Shown: in pieces, positions 1 through 8,106 of the stretch
How positions within the stretch are numbered: position 1 is the first letter of the stretch
Layout: each line of letters begins with the position of its first letter
NCBI GenBank assembly: GCA_958295645.1
Contig: OY282361.1
Span: 434,001 to 498,000 of the forward strand
Source: Longimicrobiales bacterium
GTDB taxonomy: Bacteria > Gemmatimonadota > Gemmatimonadetes > Longimicrobiales > Gaopeijiaceae
Direction: 5' to 3'
DNA length: 64,000 nt
Position numbers and translations under genes: made by a program
The notes under the pieces: generated by a model
Told to the model about the DNA's origin: nothing
Database searches by the model: none
What the model saw: the letters and a program-made list of their open reading frames with translations, nothing else

Positions 1-1
1 G

Positions 2-313
2 GCCGCCATGATCGCCTTCTTCGAGAGCCTTCGGATGGAACTCCGTCCCGCGGGCGTCGCCGTGACCGTCGTCAACCCTGGCTTCGTGCGCACCGAGATG
101 ACGGTGGACGACGGTCGGCCTCGGCCGTTCATCATGGACGTCGACTCCGCCGCGGAGCACATCTGGCGGGCGATCTCGGCGCGACGCGTTTCCGCGGCCT
201 TCCCGTGGCAGCTGGCGCCGGCCGCCATGTTGGCTCGCGCACTGCCCCGGAGCGCCTACGATTGGCTCGTGCGGCGGCTGTTCAGGCCCCCCCGCGGGCG
301 CCCGCCGGCGTGA
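2..313 (+). CDS. Short-chain dehydrogenase/reductase, C-terminal fragment
   Basis: This is the C-terminal part of an SDR-family NAD(P)-dependent oxidoreductase; the reading frame is open to the window edge, so the cofactor-binding glycine motif and the Tyr-x3-Lys active site lie outside. What is visible is the helix that normally follows the catalytic lysine (AAMIAFFESLRMEL), then the strand VAVTVVNPGFVRTEMT, where P-G-x-V-x-T is the typical SDR segment closing over the nicotinamide. The tail (LARALPRSAYDWLVRRLF) is like that of membrane-proximal SDRs. Substrate cannot be told. The stop codon overlaps the GTG start of the next gene, so the two are probably co-translated. Confidence 0.8.
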   Translation, partial: AAMIAFFESLRMELRPAGVAVTVVNPGFVRTEMTVDDGRPRPFIMDVDSAAEHIWRAISARRVSAAFPWQLAPAAMLARALPRSAYDWLVRRLFRPPRGRPPA

Positions 314-1926
314 CCGGGACGCCCCGGACCGGATCGTTCGAGGACCGGTTCCGGCAGCACGTGCGGGATTCCGAGGCCTTCGCGGGCGCCGCCGCGGTGA
401 TCGTCGGGGTCTCCGGCGGCCTCGATTCCATGACGTTGCTCCACCTGCTCCGTTTCTGCGGGGGCGCTCCGCCCGGCGCCGAACTCCAGGCCGCGCACTT
501 CGACCACCGCATGAGGCCGGAGAGCGGCGAAGACGCCTCCTGGGTTGCCGCCGTCTGCCGCGACTGGGACGTGAAGGTGCATTTGGACCGCGCGCCCGCG
601 CCCGTCCGGAGCGAGGCCGAGGGACGCGAGCTTCGCTACCGGTTCTTCGAAGAGGCGCGGCTCGCCGCGGGCGTCCCGGCGGTCGTGGCGACCGGGCACA
701 CGGCCGACGACCAAGCGGAGACGGTTCTGTTCCGCATCGCGCGGGGAAGCGGTCCAACGGGACTTGCCGGCGTGCTTCCGACCCGGACGCCCGGCCTCGT
801 GCGGCCCCTGCTGCCGTTCTGGCGGAGCGAAATCCGCCTCTTCGCGCAGAACAGGGACGTGCCCTTTCGCGAGGATCCGTCGAACCGCGATCTGCGCTGG
901 ACCCGCAACCGCTTGAGGCGCTTGGTGCTCCCGGCCTTGGAGGACGCGGTGCCCGGCGCGGCGGCCGCCCTCGCATCGCATGCCGAGGCCAGCCTGCTGC
1001 AAGCCCGGGCTCTCGACGAACTCCTGGACCAGCGGATCGCCACCTTGACGGCGCCGCGGCCCGAAGAGTCGCCGCCGCCCGCCGCAGGCCTGACCCTGGA
1101 CCGCGAAGCGCTCGCCGCCCTCTCGGACCCCGTGCTTGCGCTCGTCCTCCGCCGAGCCGCCGCGCGGACCGGAACCCAACTCGGCCGCCGCGCCACGCGG
1201 GCGCTGGTGCGCTTCGTCCGCCATGCCCAGAGCGGAAGGCGGCTCGCACTTCCCCGCGGCGCCGTCGCCGAGCGCCACCTCGGACGCATCGTCTTCCGCC
1301 CCGCCCCAGCCCCGCCGCCGCCATCCCCGGCCGACCTGCCCGGCCTTGCGGCCGCGCCCGGGTCCCGGCCGCCCCAGCCTGCCGTCGACGCGCCCGCCGA
1401 CCCCCCAACCGCCTCCGCCGCCCGCCCCGCCGCGCCCGCCCGCGTGCTTGTCACGCCCGAGCCCGGCGAAGGCGCCTATACGTGCGAGGCAATGCGCGTG
1501 GAGGTCGCTTGGGGCCCGGTCCGCCTGCGCCACTTCCCCCATGTGGCGAGCTTTCGCAAGAAGGATGTATCGTTTCCCCTGGTGGTTCGGCCCTGGGCGC
1601 CGGGCGACCGCGTGGTCGTGTCCTACGGCAAGAAGAAGGTGAAGAAGCTGCTCCTCGAAGCGCGCGTCTCCCAGTGCGACCGCCCCGGACTGCCGGTCCT
1701 GGCCGTCCCCGGCGGACCCGTCGTCTGGGTGCCGGGCGTGACGGACGGCGCTCGGCCGGCCTGGCGTCGCCGAGAGCCGCGCCCAGATTTGCCCAGAACC
1801 GAAAGCGCCCCCGAGGACCACCCGTCCCCCTGCTCGGAGCAGCCCCGGACGCCGCCCGCTCCACCTTCTCCCTGGTTCGTGCACGTCAGGTCGTCCGTCG
1901 CACCCCTGCCGGGAGTCCCCTCGTGA
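310..1926 (+). CDS. tilS: tRNA(Ile)-lysidine synthase TilS
   Basis: ATP-dependent ligation of lysine to cytidine 34 of tRNA-Ile(CAU), which changes its codon reading from AUG to AUA. The N-terminal PP-loop ATPase motif SGGLDS lies near residue 36 and is followed by the TilS-type sequences HFDHRMRPES, TGHTADDQAETVLFRIARGSG and RPLLPFWRSEI. A Pro/Ala-rich linker of about 60 residues leads into the C-terminal domain (PLVVRPWAPGDRV ... KKVKKLLLEARV ... VVWVPGV). The GTG at 310 is chosen because it overlaps the preceding stop as GTGA and places the start 30-odd residues before the PP loop; the longer open frame from 205 runs through the neighbour. The last 45 residues are low complexity and probably not structured. 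Confidence 0.93.
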   Translation: MTGTPRTGSFEDRFRQHVRDSEAFAGAAAVIVGVSGGLDSMTLLHLLRFCGGAPPGAELQAAHFDHRMRPESGEDASWVAAVCRDWDVKVHLDRAPAPVRSEAEGRELRYRFFEEARLAAGVPAVVATGHTADDQAETVLFRIARGSGPTGLAGVLPTRTPGLVRPLLPFWRSEIRLFAQNRDVPFREDPSNRDLRWTRNRLRRLVLPALEDAVPGAAAALASHAEASLLQARALDELLDQRIATLTAPRPEESPPPAAGLTLDREALAALSDPVLALVLRRAAARTGTQLGRRATRALVRFVRHAQSGRRLALPRGAVAERHLGRIVFRPAPAPPPPSPADLPGLAAAPGSRPPQPAVDAPADPPTASAARPAAPARVLVTPEPGEGAYTCEAMRVEVAWGPVRLRHFPHVASFRKKDVSFPLVVRPWAPGDRVVVSYGKKKVKKLLLEARVSQCDRPGLPVLAVPGGPVVWVPGVTDGARPAWRRREPRPDLPRTESAPEDHPSPCSEQPRTPPAPPSPWFVHVRSSVAPLPGVPS

Positions 1927-1941
1927 CGCCGCCTCCACCCG

Positions 1942-2076
1942 CCGCCGCCCGACAAGACCGCGCGGCCGTCCCGCTACCCGCTCCGCCCGCCGCCCGACAA
2001 GACCGCGGGGCCGTCCCGCCGCCCGCTCCACCCGCCGCCGAACAAGACCGCGCGGCCCTCCCGCCCCCGAAGACCT
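1942..2076 (+). repeat. 45-bp tandem repeat, three copies, between tilS and hpt
   Basis: Three GC-rich units of 45 bp start at 1942, 1987 and 2032, each carrying C-C-G-C-C-G-C-C-S followed by RACAAGACCGCG. They fill the space between the tilS stop and the hpt start. In one frame the units read as a 15-residue peptide repeat around RQDR(A/G)AVP that ends at 2084 in a TGA overlapping the hpt ATG. I see no ribosome binding site or start that would make this a separate gene. Confidence 0.85.
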
Positions 2077-2080
2077 TCCC

Positions 2081-2650
2081 ATGACGCCGACCAGCCAACC
2101 GTCCCCGGACACCGTCGCCCGAAGCCAACTGGCGGGCCAGCCGTTGCTGCGGGTGATCTACTCCGCCGCGGCCATTCAGAAGCGCGTGAGCGAGCTGGGC
2201 CGGGAGATCGCGGCTGCCTATCCCCCCGAAGCGGACGTGCTGGTGCTCGCGCTGATGAAGGGGTCCTTCATCTTCGTGGCCGACTTGGTGCGCAAGATTC
2301 CCCGGCCCATCCAGTTCGACTTCATTGCGGCGGGAAGCTACGGGGACCAGCGATCGAGCAGCGGAGAGGTCAAGCTCCTCTACATGCCCGAGAAGTCGCT
2401 GGCGGGCCGCAGCGTCGTGCTCGTCGAAGACATCGTCGACAGCGGGCTCACCATCGAACGGCTGACCCCGCTCCTGCGCGCCCGCGGCCCCGCCCGCCTC
2501 GACATCTGCGCGCTCCTCCACAAGCGCCGTCCGGGGCTCGCCGAGGAGCCCCGCTGGGTTGGATTCGACGCGCCGGACGAGTATTTGGTGGGCTACGGAT
2601 TGGACTATGCCGAGGAATTCCGGCATCTTTCCTGCATAGGATCGATTTGA
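2081..2650 (+). CDS. hpt: Hypoxanthine phosphoribosyltransferase
   Basis: Purine salvage enzyme transferring the phosphoribosyl group of PRPP to hypoxanthine or guanine. The protein has 189 residues, typical for bacterial Hpt once its roughly 20-residue N-terminal lead is discounted. The PRPP-binding loop is VVLVEDIVDSGLTI, with the two acidic residues E-D before the I-V-D-S-G-x-T core, and the earlier segment LMKGSFIFVADLVRKI is the conserved Hpt loop. Near the end, WVGFDAPDEYLVGYGLDY is the family's purine-binding signature. It lies between tilS and ftsH, the conserved tilS-hpt-ftsH order found in many bacteria, which supports all three calls. Confidence 0.95.
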   Translation: MTPTSQPSPDTVARSQLAGQPLLRVIYSAAAIQKRVSELGREIAAAYPPEADVLVLALMKGSFIFVADLVRKIPRPIQFDFIAAGSYGDQRSSSGEVKLLYMPEKSLAGRSVVLVEDIVDSGLTIERLTPLLRARGPARLDICALLHKRRPGLAEEPRWVGFDAPDEYLVGYGLDYAEEFRHLSCIGSI

Positions 2651-2666
2651 CGCGCAACGGGTAACG

Positions 2667-4667
2667 ATGTCCGAGCAGAAAACGCCTCCCAAGAAGGAAC
2701 CGCCTCAGAAGCAGCTGTCGAAGACGCCGCGCACCGCCGCCGTATGGATTCTCACCGGGCTGACGGTCTTGTTGGCGATGACCTTCTTCAGGGGCGCCGA
2801 ACGCGCGGGCGGCGAGATCAGCTTGTCGGAGCTCTACCGCCAACTCGATGCCGACAACGTCCTCGAAGTCACGTTCCACGGCGAGGACCGCGTCGAGGGC
2901 GAACTCAGGAACACGATCTCGCTCCCCTCGAACGCCGACGTCAGCCGGTTCACCGCGAAGCTGCCGAACGGCCTTTCAGTCGGCTTGGTCGAGAGCCTGC
3001 GCGAGCGCGGCGTCGAGATGAACGCCCAGCCCGAGGCGACCGGGTGGGGAGAGCGGCTTTTCTTCGTCCTTCCCTGGATCATCTTGCTCGCCTTCTGGAT
3101 TTGGATTCTCCGCACCATGCAGGCGGGAGGGAACAAGGCGTTTCAGTTCGGACGCTCGCGGGCCAAGCTGATCAGTCCCGACACCTCGCAGATTCAGTTC
3201 TCCGACGTGGCCGGCGCCGACGAGGCCAAGCAGGAGCTAGAGGAGATCGTCGAGTTCCTGAAGGATCCGCCGCGCTTCTCTCGGTTGGGAGGAAGGCTGC
3301 CGAAGGGCGTGCTCCTGATCGGCCCCCCCGGGACGGGGAAGACCTTGCTGGCCCGGGCCGTCGCGGGCGAGGCGGGCCGCCCCTTCTTTCAGATGTCGGG
3401 CTCCGACTTCGTCGAGATGTTCGTGGGGGTCGGGGCGTCGCGGGTTCGCGACCTGTTCGAGCAGGGGAAGACGCACGCCCCGTGCATCATCTTCGTGGAC
3501 GAGATCGACGCGGTCGGCCGGCACCGCGGCGCCGGCCTCGGGGGCGGGCACGACGAGCGCGAACAGACGCTCAACGCGCTCCTGGTGGAGATGGACGGCT
3601 TCGATTCCAACGAGGGCGTCATTCTCTTGGCGGCGACGAACCGCCCCGACGTGCTCGACCCGGCCTTGCTGCGCCCCGGGCGGTTCGACCGCCAAGTGGT
3701 CGTGGACCTGCCCGACGTGAAGGGCCGCGAGGGCATCCTGCGCGTCCACGCCAAGAAGCTGCCGCTGGAGGGGGACGTGGAGTTGTCGATCGTCGCCCGG
3801 GGCACGCCGGGGCTGAGCGGAGCGGACCTGTCCAACATCTGCAACGAGGCGGCGCTCTTCGCGGCCCGCCGGGCCGTGGACCGGGTGGCCATGGAGGACT
3901 TCGAGCAGGCCAAGGACAAGGTGATGCTGGGCGCGGAACGCCGGAGCATGGTGCTGACGGAATCCGAGCGCGAACTCACCGCCTACCACGAGGCCGGCCA
4001 CGCGGTGATCGCGGTCAAGGTTCCGGGGCTGGACCCCATCCACAAGGTCACCATCGTGCCGAGGGGCCGGGCGCTCGGCATCACCGCGTCGCTCCCCGAG
4101 GAAGACCGGCGGGCCTACACGCGCGATTGGATGACCGGTCAGCTGGCCATGCTGTTCGGAGGCCGCGTAGCCGAGGAAATGGTCTTCGGCCCCGGCAAGA
4201 TCACGACCGGCGCGAGCAACGACATCGAACGCGCCACCACGATGGCCCGCCGCATGGTCACGCGCTTCGGCATGTCCGACCGCATCGGGCTGATGGCGGT
4301 GGGGAACGCCGAGCAGGAGGTCTTCATCGGCCGGGAGCTCGTGCAGCGCCGGGAAGTCTCGGAGCATACCGCCCAGCAGGTGGACGAAGAGGTCAAGCGC
4401 ATTCTCGACGACGCGCACGACCAGGCCCAGAGCGTGTTGGCGGACAACCAAGATCTTCTCAAGTCGATCGCCAAGGCCTTGCTGGATCGCGAAACGCTCG
4501 ACGCTGGCGAGCTCGGCCTCCTGGTGGAAGGAAAGACGCTCCCGCCCTTGTCCAGCGGATGGGAGTCCGGGCAACGCCAGTTGGCCCTGCCCGGGGCGGA
4601 GGCCAAGTCGGCGCCCAAGCCGAAGATCGGCCTGGGCGGTGCCGAGCCGTTGCCCTCTCCCGGCTAA
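2667..4667 (+). CDS. ftsH: ATP-dependent zinc metalloprotease FtsH
   Basis: Membrane-anchored AAA+ protease that extracts and degrades membrane and unstable cytosolic proteins. Two transmembrane segments (about residues 25-41 and 131-148) flank the periplasmic region. The AAA module has Walker A GPPGTGKT at 219-226, Walker [10 protein letters not shown] near 274-282 and the second region of homology with [19 protein letters not shown]. The M41 peptidase site is HEAGH at 441-445. Its 666 residues match the family. It ends convergently with cdaA, the two stop codons overlapping by four bases, so no terminator space exists between them. Confidence 0.97.
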   Translation: MSEQKTPPKKEPPQKQLSKTPRTAAVWILTGLTVLLAMTFFRGAERAGGEISLSELYRQLDADNVLEVTFHGEDRVEGELRNTISLPSNADVSRFTAKLPNGLSVGLVESLRERGVEMNAQPEATGWGERLFFVLPWIILLAFWIWILRTMQAGGNKAFQFGRSRAKLISPDTSQIQFSDVAGADEAKQELEEIVEFLKDPPRFSRLGGRLPKGVLLIGPPGTGKTLLARAVAGEAGRPFFQMSGSDFVEMFVGVGASRVRDLFEQGKTHAPCIIFVDEIDAVGRHRGAGLGGGHDEREQTLNALLVEMDGFDSNEGVILLAATNRPDVLDPALLRPGRFDRQVVVDLPDVKGREGILRVHAKKLPLEGDVELSIVARGTPGLSGADLSNICNEAALFAARRAVDRVAMEDFEQAKDKVMLGAERRSMVLTESERELTAYHEAGHAVIAVKVPGLDPIHKVTIVPRGRALGITASLPEEDRRAYTRDWMTGQLAMLFGGRVAEEMVFGPGKITTGASNDIERATTMARRMVTRFGMSDRIGLMAVGNAEQEVFIGRELVQRREVSEHTAQQVDEEVKRILDDAHDQAQSVLADNQDLLKSIAKALLDRETLDAGELGLLVEGKTLPPLSSGWESGQRQLALPGAEAKSAPKPKIGLGGAEPLPSPG

Positions 4668-5452
4668 GCCGCCAGAGCCTGGCCGCCTGCCGGCATCGCG
4701 CTTTCCAGGACGTGGCGCAGGCGCCGTTCGTCCACGGAGGTCTCGATCCTGCCGTGCTGGGCGACCGAGATGCGCGACGTCTCTTCGCTCACCACGATCA
4801 CCACCGCGTCCGTCTCTTCGCTGAGGCCGATGGCGGCCCGGTGGCGCGTGCCCAACGTGCGGTCGGCGACGGGGTTCTGCGTGAGCGGCAGAATGACCCC
4901 GGCGGCCGTGATTCGGTCGCCCGTCACGATCACCGCCCCGTCGTGAAGAGGCGACTTGGCGTTGAAGATCGTCTCCAGCAGCTCGGTGGACAGAAGAGCG
5001 TCCACCCGGGAGCCCTCCTGCGCGTAGTCCCGCAGTCCCGTTTCGCGCTGCACCGCCAAGATGGCCCCGCATCCGGCTCGCGCGAGCCGCAGGGCGCCGT
5101 CCACGAGCTGGTCCACCACGCCGGCCTTGGGACCCGGCGCCAGCAAACGGGCCAGCCGCGTCTCGCCCAGCCGCGTCAACGCCGCCCGCATCTCCGGCTG
5201 GAACACCACCAGCGCGGCGATGACGCCGTACTGCAGCAAGGCCGCCAGCAACGTCCGGATCACCGCGAAGTCCAGAATCACCGCCAAGAGGTACATGCCG
5301 GCGACGACCCCGATTCCGAGCAGCATCCGCATGGCCCGGGTATCGCGCATGAACAGCAGAATGCGATAGAACAGAAAGAAGACGATGGCGATCTCGATCA
5401 GATCGGTCCATCCCGGCGTCAGGAACCGCAACTGTTGCAGAAAACCGCCCAC
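4664..5452 (-). CDS. cdaA: Diadenylate cyclase CdaA (c-di-AMP synthase)
   Basis: Makes the second messenger c-di-AMP from two ATP. Three hydrophobic segments in the first 85 residues (around WTDLIEIAIVFFLFYRILLF, MLLGIGVVAGMYLLAVI and TLLAALLQYGVIAALVVF) are followed by FQPEMR and a DisA_N cyclase domain. The catalytic signatures are present: SPLHDGAVIV (DGA motif) and GTRHRAAIG (RHR motif). The GTG start at 5452 has GAGGAG seven bases upstream. In Firmicutes cdaA sits next to cdaR and glmM; here neither is adjacent, and the gene is convergent with ftsH. No c-di-AMP phosphodiesterase is visible in the window. Confidence 0.93.
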   Translation of the reverse strand: MGGFLQQLRFLTPGWTDLIEIAIVFFLFYRILLFMRDTRAMRMLLGIGVVAGMYLLAVILDFAVIRTLLAALLQYGVIAALVVFQPEMRAALTRLGETRLARLLAPGPKAGVVDQLVDGALRLARAGCGAILAVQRETGLRDYAQEGSRVDALLSTELLETIFNAKSPLHDGAVIVTGDRITAAGVILPLTQNPVADRTLGTRHRAAIGLSEETDAVVIVVSEETSRISVAQHGRIETSVDERRLRHVLESAMPAGGQALAA

Positions 5453-5606
5453 TCGCGCTCCTCGTCCGTCTTCGTCTCGCCCTTGAGATCAACGATAACG
5501 GCGCGGGCAGGCGGACGGCGGAGCCGGACCCTCCCCGCGCCTCCCAGGCCGCTGCGGCGAGAGGGCCCGGCCCCGGCCTCCTCCTGATTCCGGCGGGGCC
5601 GGCTTG

Positions 5607-5636
5607 TTGACGCTGGCGGGCGTCCTTCCTTACATT
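5607..5636 (+). promoter_or_regulatory. Sigma-70-like promoter for exbB operon
   Basis: TTGACG at 5607-5612 and TACATT at 5631-5636, 18 bp apart, upstream of exbB. Four of six -10 positions match consensus. It is the only such pair in an otherwise very GC-rich stretch. Confidence 0.45.
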
Positions 5637-5669
5637 CAACTGGAGGACTCGGATGGCCGAAATGGAGAG

Positions 5670-5695
5670 CTCGGGATGGCCGGGCTCCTCCCGAG
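5670..5695 (+). promoter_or_regulatory. Inverted repeat in the exbB leader
   Basis: CTCGGGA (5670-5676) and TCCCGAG (5689-5695) form a 7-bp perfect inverted repeat with a 12-base loop, downstream of the predicted promoter and about 40 bases before the exbB start. It could be an operator or a leader hairpin; nothing visible distinguishes these. Confidence 0.3.
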
Positions 5696-5733
5696 TCCCG
5701 AGATGCGGTTCCTTACTTCCCTGGAGCTGACGC

Positions 5734-6411
5734 TTGGACACGAACTACCAGCTTACCAGCTTGTTTGCCGACGGCGGCGGGATGATGTATCCGCTGGTGC
5801 TGTGCTCCCTGATCGCGGTGGGGGTCATCATCGCGAAGGCTTGGACGCTGTGGATCGCCCACCGGGGCGCCACGACGGTGATCGCGCAGGTCGAGGAAGC
5901 GGCTTCGGTCGGCGACCTGGAGCGGGCCGCGGCGATCGCGTCGGGCACGCCGGGTCCCGCGGCGGCCATCCTGCTGGCCGGGCTCAAGCGGATCCGCGGC
6001 CGCACGCTGGGCAAGGGCGAGCTGGAGCAGGTCGTCGCGACCGCGGGCGCCATCGAGCTCAGCTTCCTGGAGCGGGGCCTGGTGATTCTGGCGACCATCG
6101 CCAACGTGGCTCCTCTCATGGGATTCCTGGGAACGGTGGCGGGCATGATCTTCGCCTTCGATTCGATCGCCGCCGCCGGAACGGTGGAGCCGGGCTTGGT
6201 CGCCGGGGGCATCAAGGTGGCCCTGCTCACGACCGCCGCCGGGCTGGCCATCGCCATCCCCGTCAACATCGGCTACAATTTCTTCGTGTCGCGGATCGAC
6301 AAGCTGATCCTGGACATGGACGAGAGCACGCAGAAGATTCTCAACATCGCCTGGGACTTGGAACGAGACGGCAGATTGCAGATCGTCCAGGAAGCGCAGG
6401 CGGGGACCTGA
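5734..6411 (+). CDS. exbB: ExbB/TolQ/MotA-type proton channel protein
   Basis: Inner-membrane proton channel subunit that energises TonB. There are three transmembrane segments: MYPLVLCSLIAVGVIIAKAW near the N-terminus, and two later helices around LVILATIANVAPLMGFLGTVAGM and VALLTTAAGLAIAIPVNIGYNF, with the conserved P-L-x-G-x-L-G-T-V motif between cytoplasmic domains. The TTG start at 5734 is used because CTGGAG lies seven bases before it and it gives a 225-residue protein of standard size. It begins a compact exbB-exbD-exbD-tonB operon, which points to TonB energisation and not to flagellar motors or the Tol-Pal system. Confidence 0.92.
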   Translation: MDTNYQLTSLFADGGGMMYPLVLCSLIAVGVIIAKAWTLWIAHRGATTVIAQVEEAASVGDLERAAAIASGTPGPAAAILLAGLKRIRGRTLGKGELEQVVATAGAIELSFLERGLVILATIANVAPLMGFLGTVAGMIFAFDSIAAAGTVEPGLVAGGIKVALLTTAAGLAIAIPVNIGYNFFVSRIDKLILDMDESTQKILNIAWDLERDGRLQIVQEAQAGT

Positions 6412-6466
6412 CCACGCCCTTGGGGACCAGCGCACCCAACCGGCGACACCAAGCGGAGGCGAGCAC

Positions 6467-6892
6467 ATGGCGGTGATGGGCAACAAGAAGTCGAAGGTCT
6501 CGGACGAGATCCCGTCTTCGTCGATGGCGGACATCGCGTTCCTGCTACTCATCTTCTTTCTGGTGACGACGACGTTCCCCAAGGACAAGGGACTCGCCAT
6601 CGTCCTTCCGGAGAGCGACGAGACCGTCGAGGTCAGCCAGAAGAACATCCTGCACGTCATCGTCAACCCGGACGGCAGGGTGATCATCAAGCGGGGGGAG
6701 AGCCAGCAGGAGCAGACGGTTCGCGCGAGCGACGTGGAGCGGATCTGGCGCCAGGACGTGACCGCGAATCCGTTGCTCATCGCCGCGGTGAAGACGCATC
6801 CCGAGGCCCCGTACCGGTTCATGATCGACGTGCTCGACGCCTTGCAGTCGGCGGGCTCGGAACGCATATCCATCCAGTTGCTGGAGAGCTAG
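6467..6892 (+). CDS. exbD: ExbD-type biopolymer transport protein, first copy
   Basis: ExbD partner of the ExbB channel. The 141-residue protein has a short cytoplasmic N-terminus with EIPSSSMADIAFLLLIFFLV, in which the Asp of S-M-A-D is the proton-translocating residue at the head of the single transmembrane helix. The remainder is a periplasmic domain. GGAGG lies seven bases before the ATG. A second, related copy follows after six bases; such ExbD pairs are common in Bacteroidota and Gemmatimonadota TonB loci, where a heteromeric channel is assumed. Confidence 0.93.
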   Translation: MAVMGNKKSKVSDEIPSSSMADIAFLLLIFFLVTTTFPKDKGLAIVLPESDETVEVSQKNILHVIVNPDGRVIIKRGESQQEQTVRASDVERIWRQDVTANPLLIAAVKTHPEAPYRFMIDVLDALQSAGSERISIQLLES

Positions 6893-6898
6893 AGCGAA

Positions 6899-7345
6899 AT
6901 GGCCCTGAAATCCGGAGGACTGGAGCGCCAGTCCAAGGCGTCGCACGAGATTCCGTCGTCCTCGATGGCCGACATCGCCTTCCTGCTGCTGATCTTCTTC
7001 ATGGTGTCCACGGTGTTCCAGACGGACAAGAACAGGAACATCGAGTGGGCGCAGGCCGAGGCCACCGAGAAGATCGACGAGAAGCAAAAGAACATCTTGA
7101 ACATCTGGGTGGAGTCGAACGGCGACGTCTACATCAGCGACGCCCTGCGCCCTCTGGACCAAGTCAGCGCGATCATCGCTCCGCTGTACCGCGGCAATCG
7201 CGAATTGGTCATATCGATCCGGTCGGACCGGACGGTTCCGTACCGGTTCGTCGACGCCGTGCAGCAGGAGCTGGTCGCGGCGGGAGTGGTTCGCGTCGTT
7301 TTTGCGACGGAGCTTGAACGCAACATCACAAGGGAGATACGATGA
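6899..7345 (+). CDS. exbD: ExbD-type biopolymer transport protein, second copy
   Basis: The second ExbD of the operon, 148 residues, with the same HEIPSSSMADIAFLLLIFFMV membrane start and conserved Asp as the first copy but a divergent periplasmic domain (ISIRSDRTVPYRFVDAVQQEL is the usual ExbD tail motif). Its last codons overlap the tonB start as ATGA, so the two are translationally coupled. Sequence similarity in the first 45 residues suggests a local duplication followed by divergence of the periplasmic part. Confidence 0.92.
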   Translation: MALKSGGLERQSKASHEIPSSSMADIAFLLLIFFMVSTVFQTDKNRNIEWAQAEATEKIDEKQKNILNIWVESNGDVYISDALRPLDQVSAIIAPLYRGNRELVISIRSDRTVPYRFVDAVQQELVAAGVVRVVFATELERNITREIR

Positions 7346-8043
7346 TGAACGAGCCGAACATGGAAGACTGGACCGCGAGCGAAGGCGAGGAGCTGCTCGG
7401 CACGGCCAACGAACGCTTCAAGCAGGACTTCCCCTCCTGGTTCTGGGGGTCCATGATCGTCGCCGCGGTCGTGCACTTCGGCGTCTTCGCACTCTGGCCC
7501 GATCTCCAGGCCGAAGACGTGTCGGTCACCTCCCAGACCATCGAAGCGGTGGACATCACGCCCGAGATCGACATTCCGCCGCCGCCGGCAGCCGTGGCGC
7601 GGCCGGCCACGCCGGTCATCGTGGACGCGAGCGTCGCCAACGAGGACATCACGATCGAGTTGACCACCATGGATGCGAACCCGGTCGAGAACCTACCGCC
7701 GCCGCCCTCCGAAGTCGAAGTCGACGTGTCGAAGGCGTACACCTACACGCCCATGGACGTCCGGCCCTCTCCTTTGAATTCGGCGGAGGCCAAGAGAGCG
7801 CTCGACCGCGCGTATCCCTCGATTCTCAAGGACGCGGGCATCGGCGGCACGGTCGAGGTCAACTTCTACATCGACGAGAACGGCCAGGTGGTGAACGCGT
7901 ACGTCCGCACCACCTCCGGTCATACTTCGCTGGACGAGGCCGCCATCTCCGTCGCCCACGTGTTCCGGTTCTCGCCGGCGATGAACCGGGACAAGCGCGT
8001 GGCGGTTTGGATCTGGTTCCCCATCACGTTCACAGCCAACTAG
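7342..8043 (+). CDS. tonB: TonB energy-transducing protein
   Basis: Links the ExbB-ExbD motor to outer-membrane receptors. The 233-residue protein has a cytoplasmic N-terminus of about 33 residues, one transmembrane segment (WFWGSMIVAAVVHFGVFAL), a proline-rich periplasmic span (IDIPPPPAAVARPATP and NLPPPPSEVEVD) and a C-terminal TonB fold (GTVEVNFYIDENGQVVNAYV ... LDEAAISVAHVFRFSPAM). The N-terminal cytoplasmic extension is longer than in E. coli TonB. Three potential client receptors (22793, 25584 and 44511) lie in the same window. A strong hairpin 25 bases after the stop ends the operon. Confidence 0.93.
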   Translation: MMNEPNMEDWTASEGEELLGTANERFKQDFPSWFWGSMIVAAVVHFGVFALWPDLQAEDVSVTSQTIEAVDITPEIDIPPPPAAVARPATPVIVDASVANEDITIELTTMDANPVENLPPPPSEVEVDVSKAYTYTPMDVRPSPLNSAEAKRALDRAYPSILKDAGIGGTVEVNFYIDENGQVVNAYVRTTSGHTSLDEAAISVAHVFRFSPAMNRDKRVAVWIWFPITFTAN

Positions 8044-8067
8044 GCCGCGGCTCTTCGCAACGCGGGC

Positions 8068-8101
8068 ACGCCCCGCCGGCCTAGCGCGGTCGGCGGGGCG
8101 T
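8068..8101 (+). terminator. Strong hairpin after tonB
   Basis: ACGCCCCGCCG (8068-8078) pairs perfectly with CGGCGGGGCGT (8091-8101); three inner pairs (one G-U) extend the stem to 14 bp with a six-base loop TAGCGC. Only CTT follows, so the uridine tract is weak, but position directly after tonB and stem strength support a terminator. It ends five bases before the ATG of the next open frame, leaving no room for a ribosome binding site there. Confidence 0.65.
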
Positions 8102-8106
8102 CTTGC

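Larger units (their letters stand above)
5453..5733. other. Intergenic region between divergent cdaA and exbB
   Basis: No convincing gene. It carries the start signals of cdaA on the minus strand and, toward exbB, a promoter-like pair (5607-5636) and an inverted repeat (5670-5695). Confidence 0.6.

Noticed and set aside
1924-1926. tilS TGA as a selenocysteine or read-through codon
   Set aside because: Downstream sequence is a low-complexity repeat open in all frames, and no SECIS-like hairpin with a GGUCU-type loop follows.
256-2112. Long minus-strand open frame opposite tilS
   Set aside because: Arises from high GC and codon bias; the sequence is Arg/Gly-rich without domains, and tilS on the other strand is unequivocal.
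3237-5741. Long minus-strand open frame opposite ftsH and running into cdaA
   Set aside because: Shadow frame; FtsH and CdaA motifs are in other frames.
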